The notes: generated from the sequence alone by a model not told the origin. Positions 35,542-44,722 are shown, numbered from the stretch's first letter. The stretch: 50,301 nucleotides of DNA from Nitrososphaeria archaeon (GCA_029775875.1 JARVKD010000004.1:1-50301), one strand, 5' to 3'. Numbers and translations: made by a program.

Positions 35542-36798
35542 TTAAATCGAATAAGTATCACCAGTCTTAGGCGCCAAAGCATCTAGCCCAAGTTCACTCC
35601 TTAAATCTTCAGCGAATTTTATACAGCTCTCTTTTTCTCCATGCACTGTGTAGACTTTAGGAGAACCTTTTATCCCCTTGAACATATCGAAAAGCTCCTT
35701 TCTACCACTGTGAGATGAAAAGTCAAATTGGCGAACTTCAGCCTTGACCTTTCTTGGCCTGCCATTTATTATAGCCACCTTTTTCTCTAACAGCGTCCTT
35801 CCTGGAGTTCCAGGTATCTGATAAGAGACTATGGCTATGGCATTCTTGGGTTTCTTTGATACTTCACTATTGTAAAAGACAGCTGCTCCTCCAACTAGCA
35901 TGCCTGCAGGAGAGATTATCACTGATGGCGTCTTGACCATCCTCCTTCTCTGACTCCAACTCGTTATGAATTCGATGCTTTCCATGCTTCTTCGGAAAAG
36001 AGATGGATCTCTAAGATATTCTTGGTATCTGAACAGTATCTCATTGACCTTCAGAGCCATACCATCCATAGCCACTGAGTAAGGAAAGTTATGCTTTTTT
36101 AGCACACATGCCATTTCTTGAGCCCTGCCTACTGAGAAGGCTGGGACTAACAGGGTACCTCCTCTCTCTATAACCTCTTTAGCAAAATCAATAAACTCTT
36201 TTTCTACATCCTCGCTTTTTGGATGGTCACCCATTGCATAAGTGCTCTCTGTTATTACCGCATCTAGCTCACCAAATTTCGTGTCAGCGTCTCTAAGCAG
36301 TAATGAACCACGCGCGTTTATGTCTCCTGTATAGAGAAGCCTTTCTTTATTACTCTCCAATATGATACTTGCACCTCCAGGAATATGACTAGCTTCCAGA
36401 AAAGTAGCAGTGAATCCCTTTACATCGACTGTTTCGTTTAGTTTGAGTCTATGAGAACTCTTCATCATGGATAATAGGTCTATATATTCAAAAGGCAGGT
36501 AAAAGCCAGAAATGTTCAAGAAATCTTCTATAAGAAGTTTGGTCAACTCTAATGTCACTTCTGTGGCGTATAACTTCATATTTCCAGATATGTAGAATAG
36601 AGGGATTGCACCACTATGGTCTAGATGAGCATGTGAGAGAAGGATTCCATCCACTTCTTTTGGTGAAACGTGCATAGGAAATGTGGGCTCTCTTGTAAGC
36701 TGAACTCCAAAATCCAGCAAGACCTTACTGTCCATACTCTTGACTAAGAAAGCTGATCTTCCTACTTCCCTTGCAGCGCCTAGAATTTTTATTTCCAT
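35542..36798 (-). CDS. Beta-CASP metallo-beta-lactamase ribonuclease (aCPSF2-like)
   Basis: 418 residues. The MBL motif LLSHAHLDHSGAIPL near residues 54-68, SHIPGGASIIL, YTGDINARG and TESTYAMGDH are followed by the beta-CASP part (LLVPAFSVGRAQEMACVL) and the ending FSSHSGRKELFDMF and YTVHGEKESC. There is no N-terminal KH pair, so it is the short aCPSF2 type rather than the longer transcription terminator aCPSF1. Expected to cut or trim RNA with two zinc ions. Confidence 0.9.
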   Translation of the reverse strand: MEIKILGAAREVGRSAFLVKSMDSKVLLDFGVQLTREPTFPMHVSPKEVDGILLSHAHLDHSGAIPLFYISGNMKLYATEVTLELTKLLIEDFLNISGFYLPFEYIDLLSMMKSSHRLKLNETVDVKGFTATFLEASHIPGGASIILESNKERLLYTGDINARGSLLLRDADTKFGELDAVITESTYAMGDHPKSEDVEKEFIDFAKEVIERGGTLLVPAFSVGRAQEMACVLKKHNFPYSVAMDGMALKVNEILFRYQEYLRDPSLFRRSMESIEFITSWSQRRRMVKTPSVIISPAGMLVGGAAVFYNSEVSKKPKNAIAIVSYQIPGTPGRTLLEKKVAIINGRPRKVKAEVRQFDFSSHSGRKELFDMFKGIKGSPKVYTVHGEKESCIKFAEDLRSELGLDALAPKTGDTYSI

Positions 36799-36891
36799 TT
36801 CAAAAACAGGATAAGAATCCGAGTGATAAGTAATATATAAGATGTGCTATAAATATATAAAGTGATTTAAATTCAACTGTATAGAATCCAT

Positions 36892-38493
36892 CTACACCCG
36901 ATTCTGGCCTTTAGCAACATTCATCAGAATTTCTTCTGCTATTTCATCAAAATTGTTATTAGTGCTAGTTACATCGATTATATCACAATTTCTTATCGAT
37001 CTAACCATCCTCTTAAATATGGGGTTGTAAGCTTCTAAATTATTAAGAAGAATTATCTTCTCAAAAGGATGTTTTCTTATGAATTCTTTTGTGCGCTTTA
37101 AGATTTCTCTAATAACATACCTATCTGGTTTAATCGCACTTACGTATTGTGATAAAGGATAAACGTCTGAGAGTTCAACTGGTATTATCCCAAAAGGTAA
37201 GGCTAAGAAGCAGATTTGAATTTCTTTTAGAGCATTGCCAAGAGCATTAACTAATTTTATGTAGAATGGAGATTTATAGAAGGGCTTTACATCAGACTCT
37301 GGAAGGATTAGAAGAGTCTTCTTCTCTAATGGTATCGATATATCCTCTAATATCCTTTTGTGGTACCTTAAAGCTTCAGGCCTCATCAAATCATAGTGTT
37401 CATAAAAGAAAAGTGCCCTTGGTTTGAACAGTGGAGTACCATCTTCTAAAAATTCGTAACGATCTATCAGTAATTTAAAAGCCTCCCAAAGCTTTGGGTG
37501 AGCCCTTGCTTTTATGCCAAGATACTCCCAGATTCTTCCATCCTCTATTGCCTGCTTTGTCGCTTTGAGTTCTTTTGATAAAACGTTTAGGTTATGAATT
37601 GCTATCTTCTTTGTTCTTTCTTCAGATTCAAGCTCTTTTATTTCCTTTAATGTATATTCTGAGCATACAGGGCAATTACATGGTAAGTATGTTAATTCGT
37701 CAAATCTTAAAGTACCGTAATCTGTCATGTATCGCCCTTCTCTAGCATATAGCATATAGGAGGCTGAATCGAAAAGATCACAGCCAAGAGCAACAGCGAG
37801 AGGTATTGTTAATGGATGCCCAGCACCGAAAAGATGAAGAGGCTTATCTATAGGAAGAGACTGCTTTACTGCTATTATCATCTTAGCCAAAAGATCAAAA
37901 TCGTAAGATTCCATGACTTCAGTAGGGCTTCCAAGGGCGAATAAATCGAAACCCATCTTGCTAGTCAGCTTCGCAGATTTTTTTAACAAATCGATATAGC
38001 TACCTCCTTGAATAGGACCGACCCATAGAGTTCCTTCAGCTTTTATTGCCTTCAGAGTTTCTTCTGCTGCCTTTAAAGTTATTTCGACAGTCTCACTGGC
38101 TCTTTTTTTATCTACACCTATCCCTGTTGGTGTATCAAGAACCAAAGCCATATCAGAGCCAATCTTTTCTTGAAAGATAGCCATCTCTACAGGATCAACC
38201 TCTATGCTCCCATACTCAAGAACTTGATAGCCTCCTGAGTCTGTCATGATAATTCCATCGTAATCTATGATTTTGTGTATTCCTTTCTCCTCTGCCTTTT
38301 TGCCAAAAACTTTCAGTGTTATGTAGGCATTTGTCATGACAGCCTTGAAACCCATTTTCTTCATCTCTTTTGGTGCTATACTCTGCCTTACAGGATGTAT
38401 AACAGGTAAGATGCAAGGCGTCTCTAGTAATCCGCTCTTTGTTCTTATCTCTCCTATTCTACCCGCTAAGTCTGTAGCCTTTATTTCGAACAT
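36892..38493 (-). CDS. tgtA: Archaeosine tRNA-guanine transglycosylase
   Basis: 533 residues. The catalytic TIM barrel covers about residues 1-340: MTDSGGYQVLEYG, LVLDTPTGIGVDKKRA, LFGAGHPLTIPLAVALGCDLFDSASYMLYAREGRYMT, then the zinc site CNCPVC with a following His. The C-terminal region from about 350 contains SPFYIKLVNALGNALKEIQICF, similar to the domain found in ArcS. A PUA domain seems to be missing, making it shorter than the roughly 580-residue archaeal enzymes. It inserts preQ0 at position 15 of tRNA, the precursor of archaeosine. Confidence 0.92.
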   Translation of the reverse strand: MFEIKATDLAGRIGEIRTKSGLLETPCILPVIHPVRQSIAPKEMKKMGFKAVMTNAYITLKVFGKKAEEKGIHKIIDYDGIIMTDSGGYQVLEYGSIEVDPVEMAIFQEKIGSDMALVLDTPTGIGVDKKRASETVEITLKAAEETLKAIKAEGTLWVGPIQGGSYIDLLKKSAKLTSKMGFDLFALGSPTEVMESYDFDLLAKMIIAVKQSLPIDKPLHLFGAGHPLTIPLAVALGCDLFDSASYMLYAREGRYMTDYGTLRFDELTYLPCNCPVCSEYTLKEIKELESEERTKKIAIHNLNVLSKELKATKQAIEDGRIWEYLGIKARAHPKLWEAFKLLIDRYEFLEDGTPLFKPRALFFYEHYDLMRPEALRYHKRILEDISIPLEKKTLLILPESDVKPFYKSPFYIKLVNALGNALKEIQICFLALPFGIIPVELSDVYPLSQYVSAIKPDRYVIREILKRTKEFIRKHPFEKIILLNNLEAYNPIFKRMVRSIRNCDIIDVTSTNNNFDEIAEEILMNVAKGQNRV

Positions 38494-38604
38494 GTATTAA
38501 TCACTCTTTTAAGTCTAAGCGAAGATTAAAACATATTTGCCATTAAGATGACTTGCTATCTATCAATTTTCAAAAGTTCCATAGTAATTCTTTGGAGGGT
38601 TATA

Positions 38605-40353
38605 TTATTCAGTTGCTACAATCTTGTTGAAAATCTTGGAGTAGTGATCTAAGGCTGCTTTCATGTAGTTCTTATCGATCAATCCACGAAAGCTTGGAAC
38701 TTCAAAGATTCTTTCAGGAATTCTAAGTTCACTAGGTCTGAAGCCTTCCGAAGCCTTCAAGGCTTGCTTTTCCCTGTAGATGCATCTCCCTAGCTCTTTT
38801 AACCTTTCTTCATCAAATTCATATCCTAGAACATCAAGAGCCTTTTTGACTATGCTAGGTTCATAGATTCCTCTGGCGAAGTAGCATATTACAAGGCTTG
38901 AGAGGATTTGCCTCCATTGCTCTTCTTCTATTAACTTATCCACCATCTCTTCAGGCGATAAACCCTTCATCTTCTGATCTATAGAGTAGCCAGCTGCATC
39001 AAGATGGCTATGGCGAGAACCTATTAGATAGCCAATATGACTTGCAGGACCTGTATGATAGCCGGGCATCTCATTTCCACCAAAGGATAGAGCGAAATCT
39101 CTACCACCATAAATTTTAGATGAGTGATCAACGCCCATGGCTAAGGCTTTATAGAATTCGTTGGGCTGGTCTACTATCAACTTGACAGCCTCTCTATAAG
39201 CATCTGCCTTTCCCCAGTCTAAATCTACTACTAAATCATTTAATTTGATCAAGCCTTTTTTGTAAGCTTCTGTAGCCCAAGCCAATGCCACGCCAGTGCT
39301 TATAGCATCTAATCCTCCTATTTCCACTTCATCCATCAGCTTTAAGAGACCGTTTATATCAGAGATGCCGAGCATACTTCCTAGAGAGTATAGAAGTTCA
39401 TAATCATAAGATACAAAAGTAGTCTTGTAAAAGTAAGGCTCATCGGGATAGGGTTCTCTTATAGTTGCTAGGTGTATACAAGCCACTGGACAATGGCTAC
39501 AGGCTACTCTTCTACCAAGCTTTTTGGCAGCTAAATCTTCGCCACTAATATTCTCAGCCCCTTCAAATCTAGCTTCTAAGAGGTTTCTCGTTGGCAAGGC
39601 TCCCAAAGCATTAATGGGTAATATATTCATGGGTGTACCCAATTCGTGGTACTTTTTCATGGAGCCGGACTTTACTGCAAGATCATATATCTCATCATAA
39701 ACATCTCTATAAGCCTTAATCTTGGGCATACGCATACTTGATTTACCATGAATTACCAAAGCCTTAAGCTTCTTAGAGCCAAAGACTGCTCCCAATCCCA
39801 TTCTGCCAAAATGTCTGTAAGTCTCCGATACAACGCAAGCATACCTAACTAATTTCTCACCAGCCCTGCCAATTCTCATTATCGTCCTTACACCAGTTCC
39901 AGGTGAAGCTTCTCTAAGAACTCTACCAGCAGTGAAAGTGCTTCTCATCCCCCATAGGGTGGCTGCATCTTTAAACTGAACTCCTTTTTCACTTATTACC
40001 AAGTATATGGGTCTATCGCTAACTCCTTTGATCAATATAGCACCATAGCCGGCAGACCTAATGGCTGTAGCACTTCTTCCACCAGCATGACTCTCGCCAT
40101 AATTCCCTGTCAAAGGACTTTTGAAGACAGCCACAACCTTTGATGCTAAAGGGTAAAGGGCTGTTAGTGGTCCTACAGCAAATACGATGACATTTCCAGA
40201 ACTAAGAGGGGCAGAACCTTTGACTGCCTCTTCCTTATAGAGCTGAAGAGCTACTCCAACTCCTCCAAGCCACTCATTAAAGAGATCGGATCTATTCTTT
40301 ACGTAGAAGCTCTTTCTCTCAAGATCTACGTATAGAACATTGTTTTGATTCAT
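38605..40353 (-). CDS. Aldehyde:ferredoxin oxidoreductase family protein
   Basis: 582 residues of the tungsten/molybdopterin AOR family. The N-terminus reads NNVLYVDLERKSFYV, and KSPLTGNYGESHAGGRSATAIRSAGYGAILIKG binds the pterin. The [4Fe-4S] motif CSHCPVAC lies near residue 290, with its fourth Cys probably in SLVICYFARG; SHLDAAGYSID is the second pterin loop. It oxidises an aldehyde to the acid and reduces ferredoxin, here probably the one encoded just upstream with a four-base overlap. The substrate cannot be told from sequence. Confidence 0.92.
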   Translation of the reverse strand: MNQNNVLYVDLERKSFYVKNRSDLFNEWLGGVGVALQLYKEEAVKGSAPLSSGNVIVFAVGPLTALYPLASKVVAVFKSPLTGNYGESHAGGRSATAIRSAGYGAILIKGVSDRPIYLVISEKGVQFKDAATLWGMRSTFTAGRVLREASPGTGVRTIMRIGRAGEKLVRYACVVSETYRHFGRMGLGAVFGSKKLKALVIHGKSSMRMPKIKAYRDVYDEIYDLAVKSGSMKKYHELGTPMNILPINALGALPTRNLLEARFEGAENISGEDLAAKKLGRRVACSHCPVACIHLATIREPYPDEPYFYKTTFVSYDYELLYSLGSMLGISDINGLLKLMDEVEIGGLDAISTGVALAWATEAYKKGLIKLNDLVVDLDWGKADAYREAVKLIVDQPNEFYKALAMGVDHSSKIYGGRDFALSFGGNEMPGYHTGPASHIGYLIGSRHSHLDAAGYSIDQKMKGLSPEEMVDKLIEEEQWRQILSSLVICYFARGIYEPSIVKKALDVLGYEFDEERLKELGRCIYREKQALKASEGFRPSELRIPERIFEVPSFRGLIDKNYMKAALDHYSKIFNKIVATE

Positions 40354-40757
40354 CGGCTAATCATCCCCTCAACACCTAAAACTCTAAAGTTGCAATAGCC
40401 AACACAGTAACCGCAGTGCACACAAATTACAGGCTTGTTCATGCTGTCGTCCCAGAATACAGCCCCAATGTCACAAGCCCTTTCACAGAATCTACATCCT
40501 ATACATTTTGATAAATCTAGTATAACTCCTCCTCCATCTCTTGCTCTTAAAGCATCAACAGGACAGGCTCTAAGGCATGGAGGGTCTATGCATGCTCTAC
40601 AGACAACGACTGTGAATCCCCTCTCAAATCCTCCTACGCTCTTAACATGAAGGGCTGATTTGTCTAGACCTGCGAAGCCAAGCCTTCTTGAGCATGCAAA
40701 CATGCAGAGCTGACAACCAACACAGCGCTCCGCATCCATTATGACAAGTCTCTTCAA
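40350..40757 (-). CDS. Four-cluster ferredoxin-like protein partner of the AOR
   Basis: 135 residues with 16 cysteines in four groups: CVGCQLCMFAC, CRACIDPPCLRAC, CIGCRFCERAC and CVHCGYCVGYC. This predicts four [4Fe-4S] clusters in the HycB/NrfC-like arrangement. It likely passes electrons from the aldehyde oxidoreductase to other carriers. TTG start at 40757 with GGAGG 14 bases upstream; ATG 40739 is an alternative. TATA-like TTAATATATAG lies further upstream. Confidence 0.9.
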   Translation of the reverse strand: MKRLVIMDAERCVGCQLCMFACSRRLGFAGLDKSALHVKSVGGFERGFTVVVCRACIDPPCLRACPVDALRARDGGGVILDLSKCIGCRFCERACDIGAVFWDDSMNKPVICVHCGYCVGYCNFRVLGVEGMISR

Positions 40758-40891
40758 TTTAGTATCTAGCCTCCTATGATCACTATATATTAAACCTTTG
40801 GCAGATAAAAGTGCTCGTTGTGTTAATGCTATGATAATATCATGAGTTTACAAAGATCAAGAATAAAGTATCTTATTTGTTTGAGGAAATT

Positions 40892-41479
40892 CTAAGAATC
40901 GGCAAGGTCAAAACCGATGAGCATTATCCCCAGTTTTGAATCCCATCCCATAATATGTCTTAAGTATATGTCTGTAGGAGCGCATGGTGAAGCAGAGATC
41001 ACACTGCAAATCTCATCGAGGCATTCAAGCTCTGGAAAGGAGAGAGGTGGAAATAGAATTATAAAGTCCGTCAATGGCGAACCCTTAAGCCTGTCTCTAT
41101 GTATGACAAATGTTTCGCCCATGAGCAGAGCATCCTTTTTTCCTTTCAATTCTTTCAATGTGTTAGCATCCCAGACCTCTTCACCAACATCAACTCCTCC
41201 TAGCCTCCATTTCACAAAAGGTTCAGGTGGGTGACGAAAATCGTTATTATGCGCTAGAACCAGAACTTCCTGTCTATCAAGAACTTCTCTGATTCCTTCA
41301 TTGTAAAAGCGCCGAGATTGCATCGATGTTTCCTCTTCAAAAGTCTTCTCTAGTTCAAGAATTTTGGCTCTATGATCGAGTGATAGCCGCTTGATATCCA
41401 AAGTGCCTTTTATACTCTTTAGAATTGCCTCCACTTTTTCGAGGGTCTTATCTTTTTCCACTTTAACCTTAATATCCAC
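40892..41479 (-). CDS. Unrecognised protein, paralogue A of the corrinoid island
   Basis: 195 residues, GTG start. I do not recognise a family. It aligns along its length with the protein at 43971-44567: NEGIREVLDR, AHNNDFRHPPE, VGEEVWDANTLKELKGKKDALLMGETFVIHRD, FPPLSFPELECLDEICSVISASPCAPTD. The first 70 residues look helical and the remainder alpha/beta, with a conserved His-Asn pair and a C-terminal GFDL. No signal peptide or membrane helix. It is next to the CobW-type GTPase with a 71-base gap. A role in cofactor or corrinoid protein maturation is only inferred from context. Confidence 0.6.
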   Translation of the reverse strand: MDIKVKVEKDKTLEKVEAILKSIKGTLDIKRLSLDHRAKILELEKTFEEETSMQSRRFYNEGIREVLDRQEVLVLAHNNDFRHPPEPFVKWRLGGVDVGEEVWDANTLKELKGKKDALLMGETFVIHRDRLKGSPLTDFIILFPPLSFPELECLDEICSVISASPCAPTDIYLRHIMGWDSKLGIMLIGFDLADS

Positions 41480-41550
41480 AATCTAGTATATCAATTTTCT
41501 TTTCGACTTAAGACAATTCCAAATATTTCATAAGCAAGGTTAGCAAGCTC

Positions 41551-42600
41551 TCAAAAGTGTGAACCATGCTCATTCTCTTCTAAGCTAAAATCAAGGCGAT
41601 ACTGTGACAAAATCTTCTCTACTTTGCCTTCTAAAATATTCTCCAATACTTTATCCTTTAAATCTTTGACGACAGCGTATATCGTCATTTCACCTTCTCT
41701 CGCAGAGCCTTTGAAATTTCCAGAAAAATCCACTCCATGCTTAACATCCAAAAGACTAGCCTTAAAAGAGCCTGATGAAGTCTTTACATAAGCCTTTACA
41801 TGCCCTATCAATCCACTCCCAGAATTTAAAGAAGCATTGGCAATTTCATTGAATATTTCGCTAATAACCACCTTAAGTTTTGCTTCGCTTACATCTTCCT
41901 TCGCTTTAAACGACAACTTAAGGGCGGCTCTTCCCATGCCAGAAAGCATTACTGAATCTCCATCATCGCTTAGGGATGAAACCTTCATGTTACTTTGCAG
42001 AATTATATCTATCAGTTCGTTCATTCCATCTCCTCTTTTCGCTGACATACTAAATATGTAAGCACTTGGATTAAGCTCTCTCACGGCTGACTTTAGCAAG
42101 TCTATATCCCATCTCGATTCTATAAGGTCGACTTTGTTTATGGCAATAACATCGGCTTCTTTGATCTGCTTGATGAGGAAGTGCTCCATTTCTTTGAACA
42201 TATTTCTAAATCTTGCACCATCCACCAAAGCTATCACTGGCGCTTGTTCCATTGGCAAATCTATCAAACCATCTACGATTTCCTTAATTTTTGAAGGAAA
42301 GGCGATACCCGTTGGTTCAATCAAAACGATGTCAGGTCCATAATTTTCATAAAGAATTTTTAATGTCGATTGTAAATCTCCTTTAAGTGAGCAACAGATG
42401 CATCCTTGGACAATCTCTTTAACTTCAAACCCAAAGTCACGAATAAAAGAACCGTCTATACCTACTTCTCCTACTTCGTTAACGATAATGCCTACCTTCT
42501 TCCCATGCTTTGTGGATAGTTCCTTTCCTAATTGAATCAGTGTAGTAGTCTTCCCACTACCAAGAAAACCAGCAATTTGGGCAATTCTAGTCAATCTCAA
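41551..42600 (-). CDS. CobW/HypB/UreG-type (G3E) GTPase
   Basis: 349 residues. Walker A GFLGSGKTTTLIQLG at about residues 12-26, the G3E switch VNEVGEVGIDG, the metal-binding GCICC near residue 68, LIEPTGIAFPSKIKE, and NKVDLIE (guanine specificity). The C-terminal domain of about 130 residues differs from classical CobW. Family members deliver metals to enzymes or help insert cofactors. In this island a job in corrinoid or zinc handling for the methyltransferases is plausible. TTG start at 42600; a TATA-like TTTATAAAAT lies about 45 bases upstream. Confidence 0.88.
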   Translation of the reverse strand: MRLTRIAQIAGFLGSGKTTTLIQLGKELSTKHGKKVGIIVNEVGEVGIDGSFIRDFGFEVKEIVQGCICCSLKGDLQSTLKILYENYGPDIVLIEPTGIAFPSKIKEIVDGLIDLPMEQAPVIALVDGARFRNMFKEMEHFLIKQIKEADVIAINKVDLIESRWDIDLLKSAVRELNPSAYIFSMSAKRGDGMNELIDIILQSNMKVSSLSDDGDSVMLSGMGRAALKLSFKAKEDVSEAKLKVVISEIFNEIANASLNSGSGLIGHVKAYVKTSSGSFKASLLDVKHGVDFSGNFKGSAREGEMTIYAVVKDLKDKVLENILEGKVEKILSQYRLDFSLEENEHGSHF

Positions 42601-42730
42601 GTCACGCGGATTATTTCAATTCCCTTGAGTGCCATATTTTATAAACTTATTTACAATCATTCTACACACACTTACAATATTCATGAATATTTTTGGCGAC
42701 TTGTGTAAAATCCTCTTACTTGCCAATTTA

Positions 42731-42747
42731 GGTTATGTTTTATAACC
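42731..42747. promoter_or_regulatory. Inverted repeat upstream of the G3E GTPase gene
   Basis: GGTTAT, five bases (GTTTT), ATAACC: perfect six-base arms. A second dyad, ATAGCA-TATTC-TGCTAT, follows at 42765-42781. Both lie in the 240-base AT-rich gap between the six-helix membrane protein gene and the GTPase gene, upstream of the GTPase TATA element. They may be operators or, for the second, an RNA hairpin. Confidence 0.3.
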
Positions 42748-42840
42748 ACATTTTTAAAGTTTCTATAGCATATTCTGCTATTGTAAATAATAAAAAAGTG
42801 TGGGGTTTACCGGAACTTTTTGATCACAAGGATTCTTCTT

Positions 42841-43347
42841 TTATGGGACTAACCATCCGAACTGCCATGTAATAGCTAGGATGAAGTTTATTACAGAGCA
42901 TATGGCTATGAGTCCTCCTCCAGCCTTTGCGCCCATACCAAATGCAGGAAGACTTCCTCCTAAGCATGCTATGCCATATAGAAACACAACCAGACCTAGA
43001 GACAGAAGAGCCATATTTGCGAAGAATGTGCCCATTATGTAGAGTCCATAAATCAATAGGAATATTCCAGCGAAAAGAACTACAAGACTCAATGTCTTTG
43101 CCTGAACTGTCCAAAAACCAGCTATGCCTACTAATGTGAAGGTCATGCCAGCTATGCCTAGTATGGTAGCTCCTAAGTAATCTCCCGTATTATATAGTAT
43201 GAGGGCGATGAGTATGGTGACTATTCCAGGGAGAATTCCTGCTTTGAAGGCTGTTCCAGCATCACCTTTGCCTAGTAGTGCGTATGCAATTGGGAAGAAA
43301 CCGAACGCGTAAGCTATTACGGCCCAAGAGTATATTTCTAGAGCCAT
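42841..43347 (-). CDS. Six-helix membrane protein, AmiS/UreI- or YaaH-like channel
   Basis: 168 residues with six predicted membrane helices (for example YSWAVIAYAFGFFPIAYALL, TLSLVVLFAGIFLLIYGLYIM, GGGLIAICSVINFILAITWQF) and almost no charged residues. The segment GDYLGATILGIAGMTFTLVGIAGFW recalls the GPR1/FUN34/YaaH acetate channels, and the length and topology also suit AmiS/UreI amide or urea channels. A small neutral molecule or weak acid could be the substrate, possibly linked to the methyl compound used by this island. A TATA-like TTAAATAG about 20-28 bases upstream suggests a leaderless message. Confidence 0.7.
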   Translation of the reverse strand: MALEIYSWAVIAYAFGFFPIAYALLGKGDAGTAFKAGILPGIVTILIALILYNTGDYLGATILGIAGMTFTLVGIAGFWTVQAKTLSLVVLFAGIFLLIYGLYIMGTFFANMALLSLGLVVFLYGIACLGGSLPAFGMGAKAGGGLIAICSVINFILAITWQFGWLVP

Positions 43348-43583
43348 AAGCGTTCTTCGCTCTCAAAACTATTTAACGATTATGGGTAATTTTTCCTAAG
43401 TGCTTATCAATATTGATGATTTCGCCTTTTTATTTACAAAAATATTGAAATAAAGCCTTAAAAAGATTTTAAGACGGTATTTGTCAAAGTCAGAAAAATA
43501 TTACATTACATTTAAAAATAGGTAAAATGAGTTTGCTTAGTATCCCCAGATTAGATAACTCTTAAATAAAAATAATGCGAAAT

Positions 43584-43595
43584 ATAACATGTTAT
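43584..43595. promoter_or_regulatory. Palindrome at the start of the thioredoxin gene
   Basis: ATAACATGTTAT is a perfect 12-base palindrome that overlaps the first two bases of the ATG at 43594. The TATA-like TTAAATAAAAAT is about 26 bases upstream, so transcription would begin inside the palindrome. The half-site ATGTTAT recurs upstream of ramA. Confidence 0.35.
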
Positions 43596-43950
43596 GAGCG
43601 AAGAGTCAGAAACAGAATACAAGCATTTAATCCTCACGCCAAGGAACTTTGATGAGATAATAAACTCAGAAAAGCCTGTAATCGTAGACTTTTGGTCTAG
43701 TTCATGCTTTTCATGCAGGTTCATGCTACCAGTCTTTGAGAAGTTGGCAAACAAATATGGTGAAAAGATGATCTTTGGTAGGTTGAATGTGTTGGAGAGT
43801 GTTGGGAATAGAGATATAGCAGCACGTTACGAAATTTTCTCAATACCTTCTTATTTGGTCTTTGTAAAGGGAAAGCCGATGGACAGAATAACAAGCTCAG
43901 CGAGAGAGGAAGATCTCGAAGAACTTATCAACAAATACATAAATGCCTAA
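43594..43950 (+). CDS. Thioredoxin-like protein with CFSC active site
   Basis: 118 residues. The thioredoxin fold is clear: PVIVDFWSSSCFSCRFMLPVFEKLANKYG with the redox pair Cys38 and Cys41, and the cis-proline in FSIPSYLVF near residue 86. The active site CFSC replaces the common CGPC, and the preceding WA[EP]WC is WSSSC. A different redox potential or partner is likely. Surrounded by corrinoid-activation genes, it could reduce a thiol or cofactor for that pathway. Its message is probably leaderless. Confidence 0.88.
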   Translation: MSEESETEYKHLILTPRNFDEIINSEKPVIVDFWSSSCFSCRFMLPVFEKLANKYGEKMIFGRLNVLESVGNRDIAARYEIFSIPSYLVFVKGKPMDRITSSAREEDLEELINKYINA

Positions 43951-43970
43951 GATAATATCTTCATGAAGAA

Positions 43971-44567
43971 TTATTTATAACAAATATTAAAGCCTATGAG
44001 TTCTGTGCCTAAATCTCTTCGATCAACTTCTATCCCAAGCTTTTTCATCTTCTCTTTGATAAGCGTATCAACAGGTGGGGAAGGAATGGCTGCTACAACG
44101 CCATAGATTTCATCAATATCCTTGAGTTCAGGGACTGATAACGTAGGGAATAAGAAATAAGATATTCGTGATAAGACTTCAGATACTTTATCCTTGTAGA
44201 TTACAAATGTATCGCCAATGAGAACAACGTCTTTCCTTCCTTTGAAATCTCTTAATTCATCTTCAGTCCTGATCTCCTCTCCTATAACTTCTCCCATGGA
44301 GATAATCTGGATCTTCTCAGGAGGCCAACAATACTCGTTGGTATGAAGGATAGCAAGGATGACTTCTCTCTTAAGGACTTCTCTCATGCCTGCATTGAAG
44401 CCTCTACCCATTCCTCCAAGGACGCATTTTTCTGCCTCCATCTCACGTTCTAAGAGGACTTTACACTCTTCCTTCTCTAACTCACAAACCGCACGGATGC
44501 CCTTTACGTTCTTAAGGATTGAAGTAACTTTTTCTATCACAGCTTTTCTGCAAGCAAGACTGCTCAC
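43971..44567 (-). CDS. Unrecognised protein, paralogue B of the corrinoid island
   Basis: 198 residues, GTG start. Paralogue of the protein at 40892-41479: NAGMREVLKREV, LHTNEYCWPPE, IGEEIRTEDELRDFKGRKDVVLIGDTFVIYKDK, FPTLSVPELKDIDEIYGVVAAIPSPPVDT, and the end ELIGFNI. It has seven cysteines, more than its sibling, five of them in the first half (near residues 6, 28, 35, 48 and 80). It diverges from the ramA-type gene, so both share a 162-base promoter gap. Family and function unknown. Confidence 0.6.
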   Translation of the reverse strand: MSSLACRKAVIEKVTSILKNVKGIRAVCELEKEECKVLLEREMEAEKCVLGGMGRGFNAGMREVLKREVILAILHTNEYCWPPEKIQIISMGEVIGEEIRTEDELRDFKGRKDVVLIGDTFVIYKDKVSEVLSRISYFLFPTLSVPELKDIDEIYGVVAAIPSPPVDTLIKEKMKKLGIEVDRRDLGTELIGFNICYK

Positions 44568-44698
44568 TCTATTACACCTTGTTTAATTTGATGTCTTTAG
44601 GCATTACACGATATAAAATTCTTTTCTTTGTTAGGAAAGGAATCTATCAAATAGTTGTAAGCGTTATTGAGAGTTTTGAAAATTGGCATCATAAAACT

Positions 44699-44722
44699 AT
44701 TATATCATAATGATGTTATAAT
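44699..44722. promoter_or_regulatory. Inverted repeat over the ramA promoter
   Basis: Arms ATTATATCAT (44699-44708) and ATGTTATAAT (44713-44722) pair at nine of ten positions around AATG. The repeat covers the TATA element about 26 bases upstream of the ATG at 44730 and reaches to within eight bases of it, a good place for a repressor or activator. The ATGTTAT half-site also occurs at the thioredoxin start. Confidence 0.42.

Noticed and set aside
40892-44567. Known methanogenesis marker proteins as identity of the two paralogues
   Set aside because: I compared them mentally with several marker families and saw no shared signature motifs.
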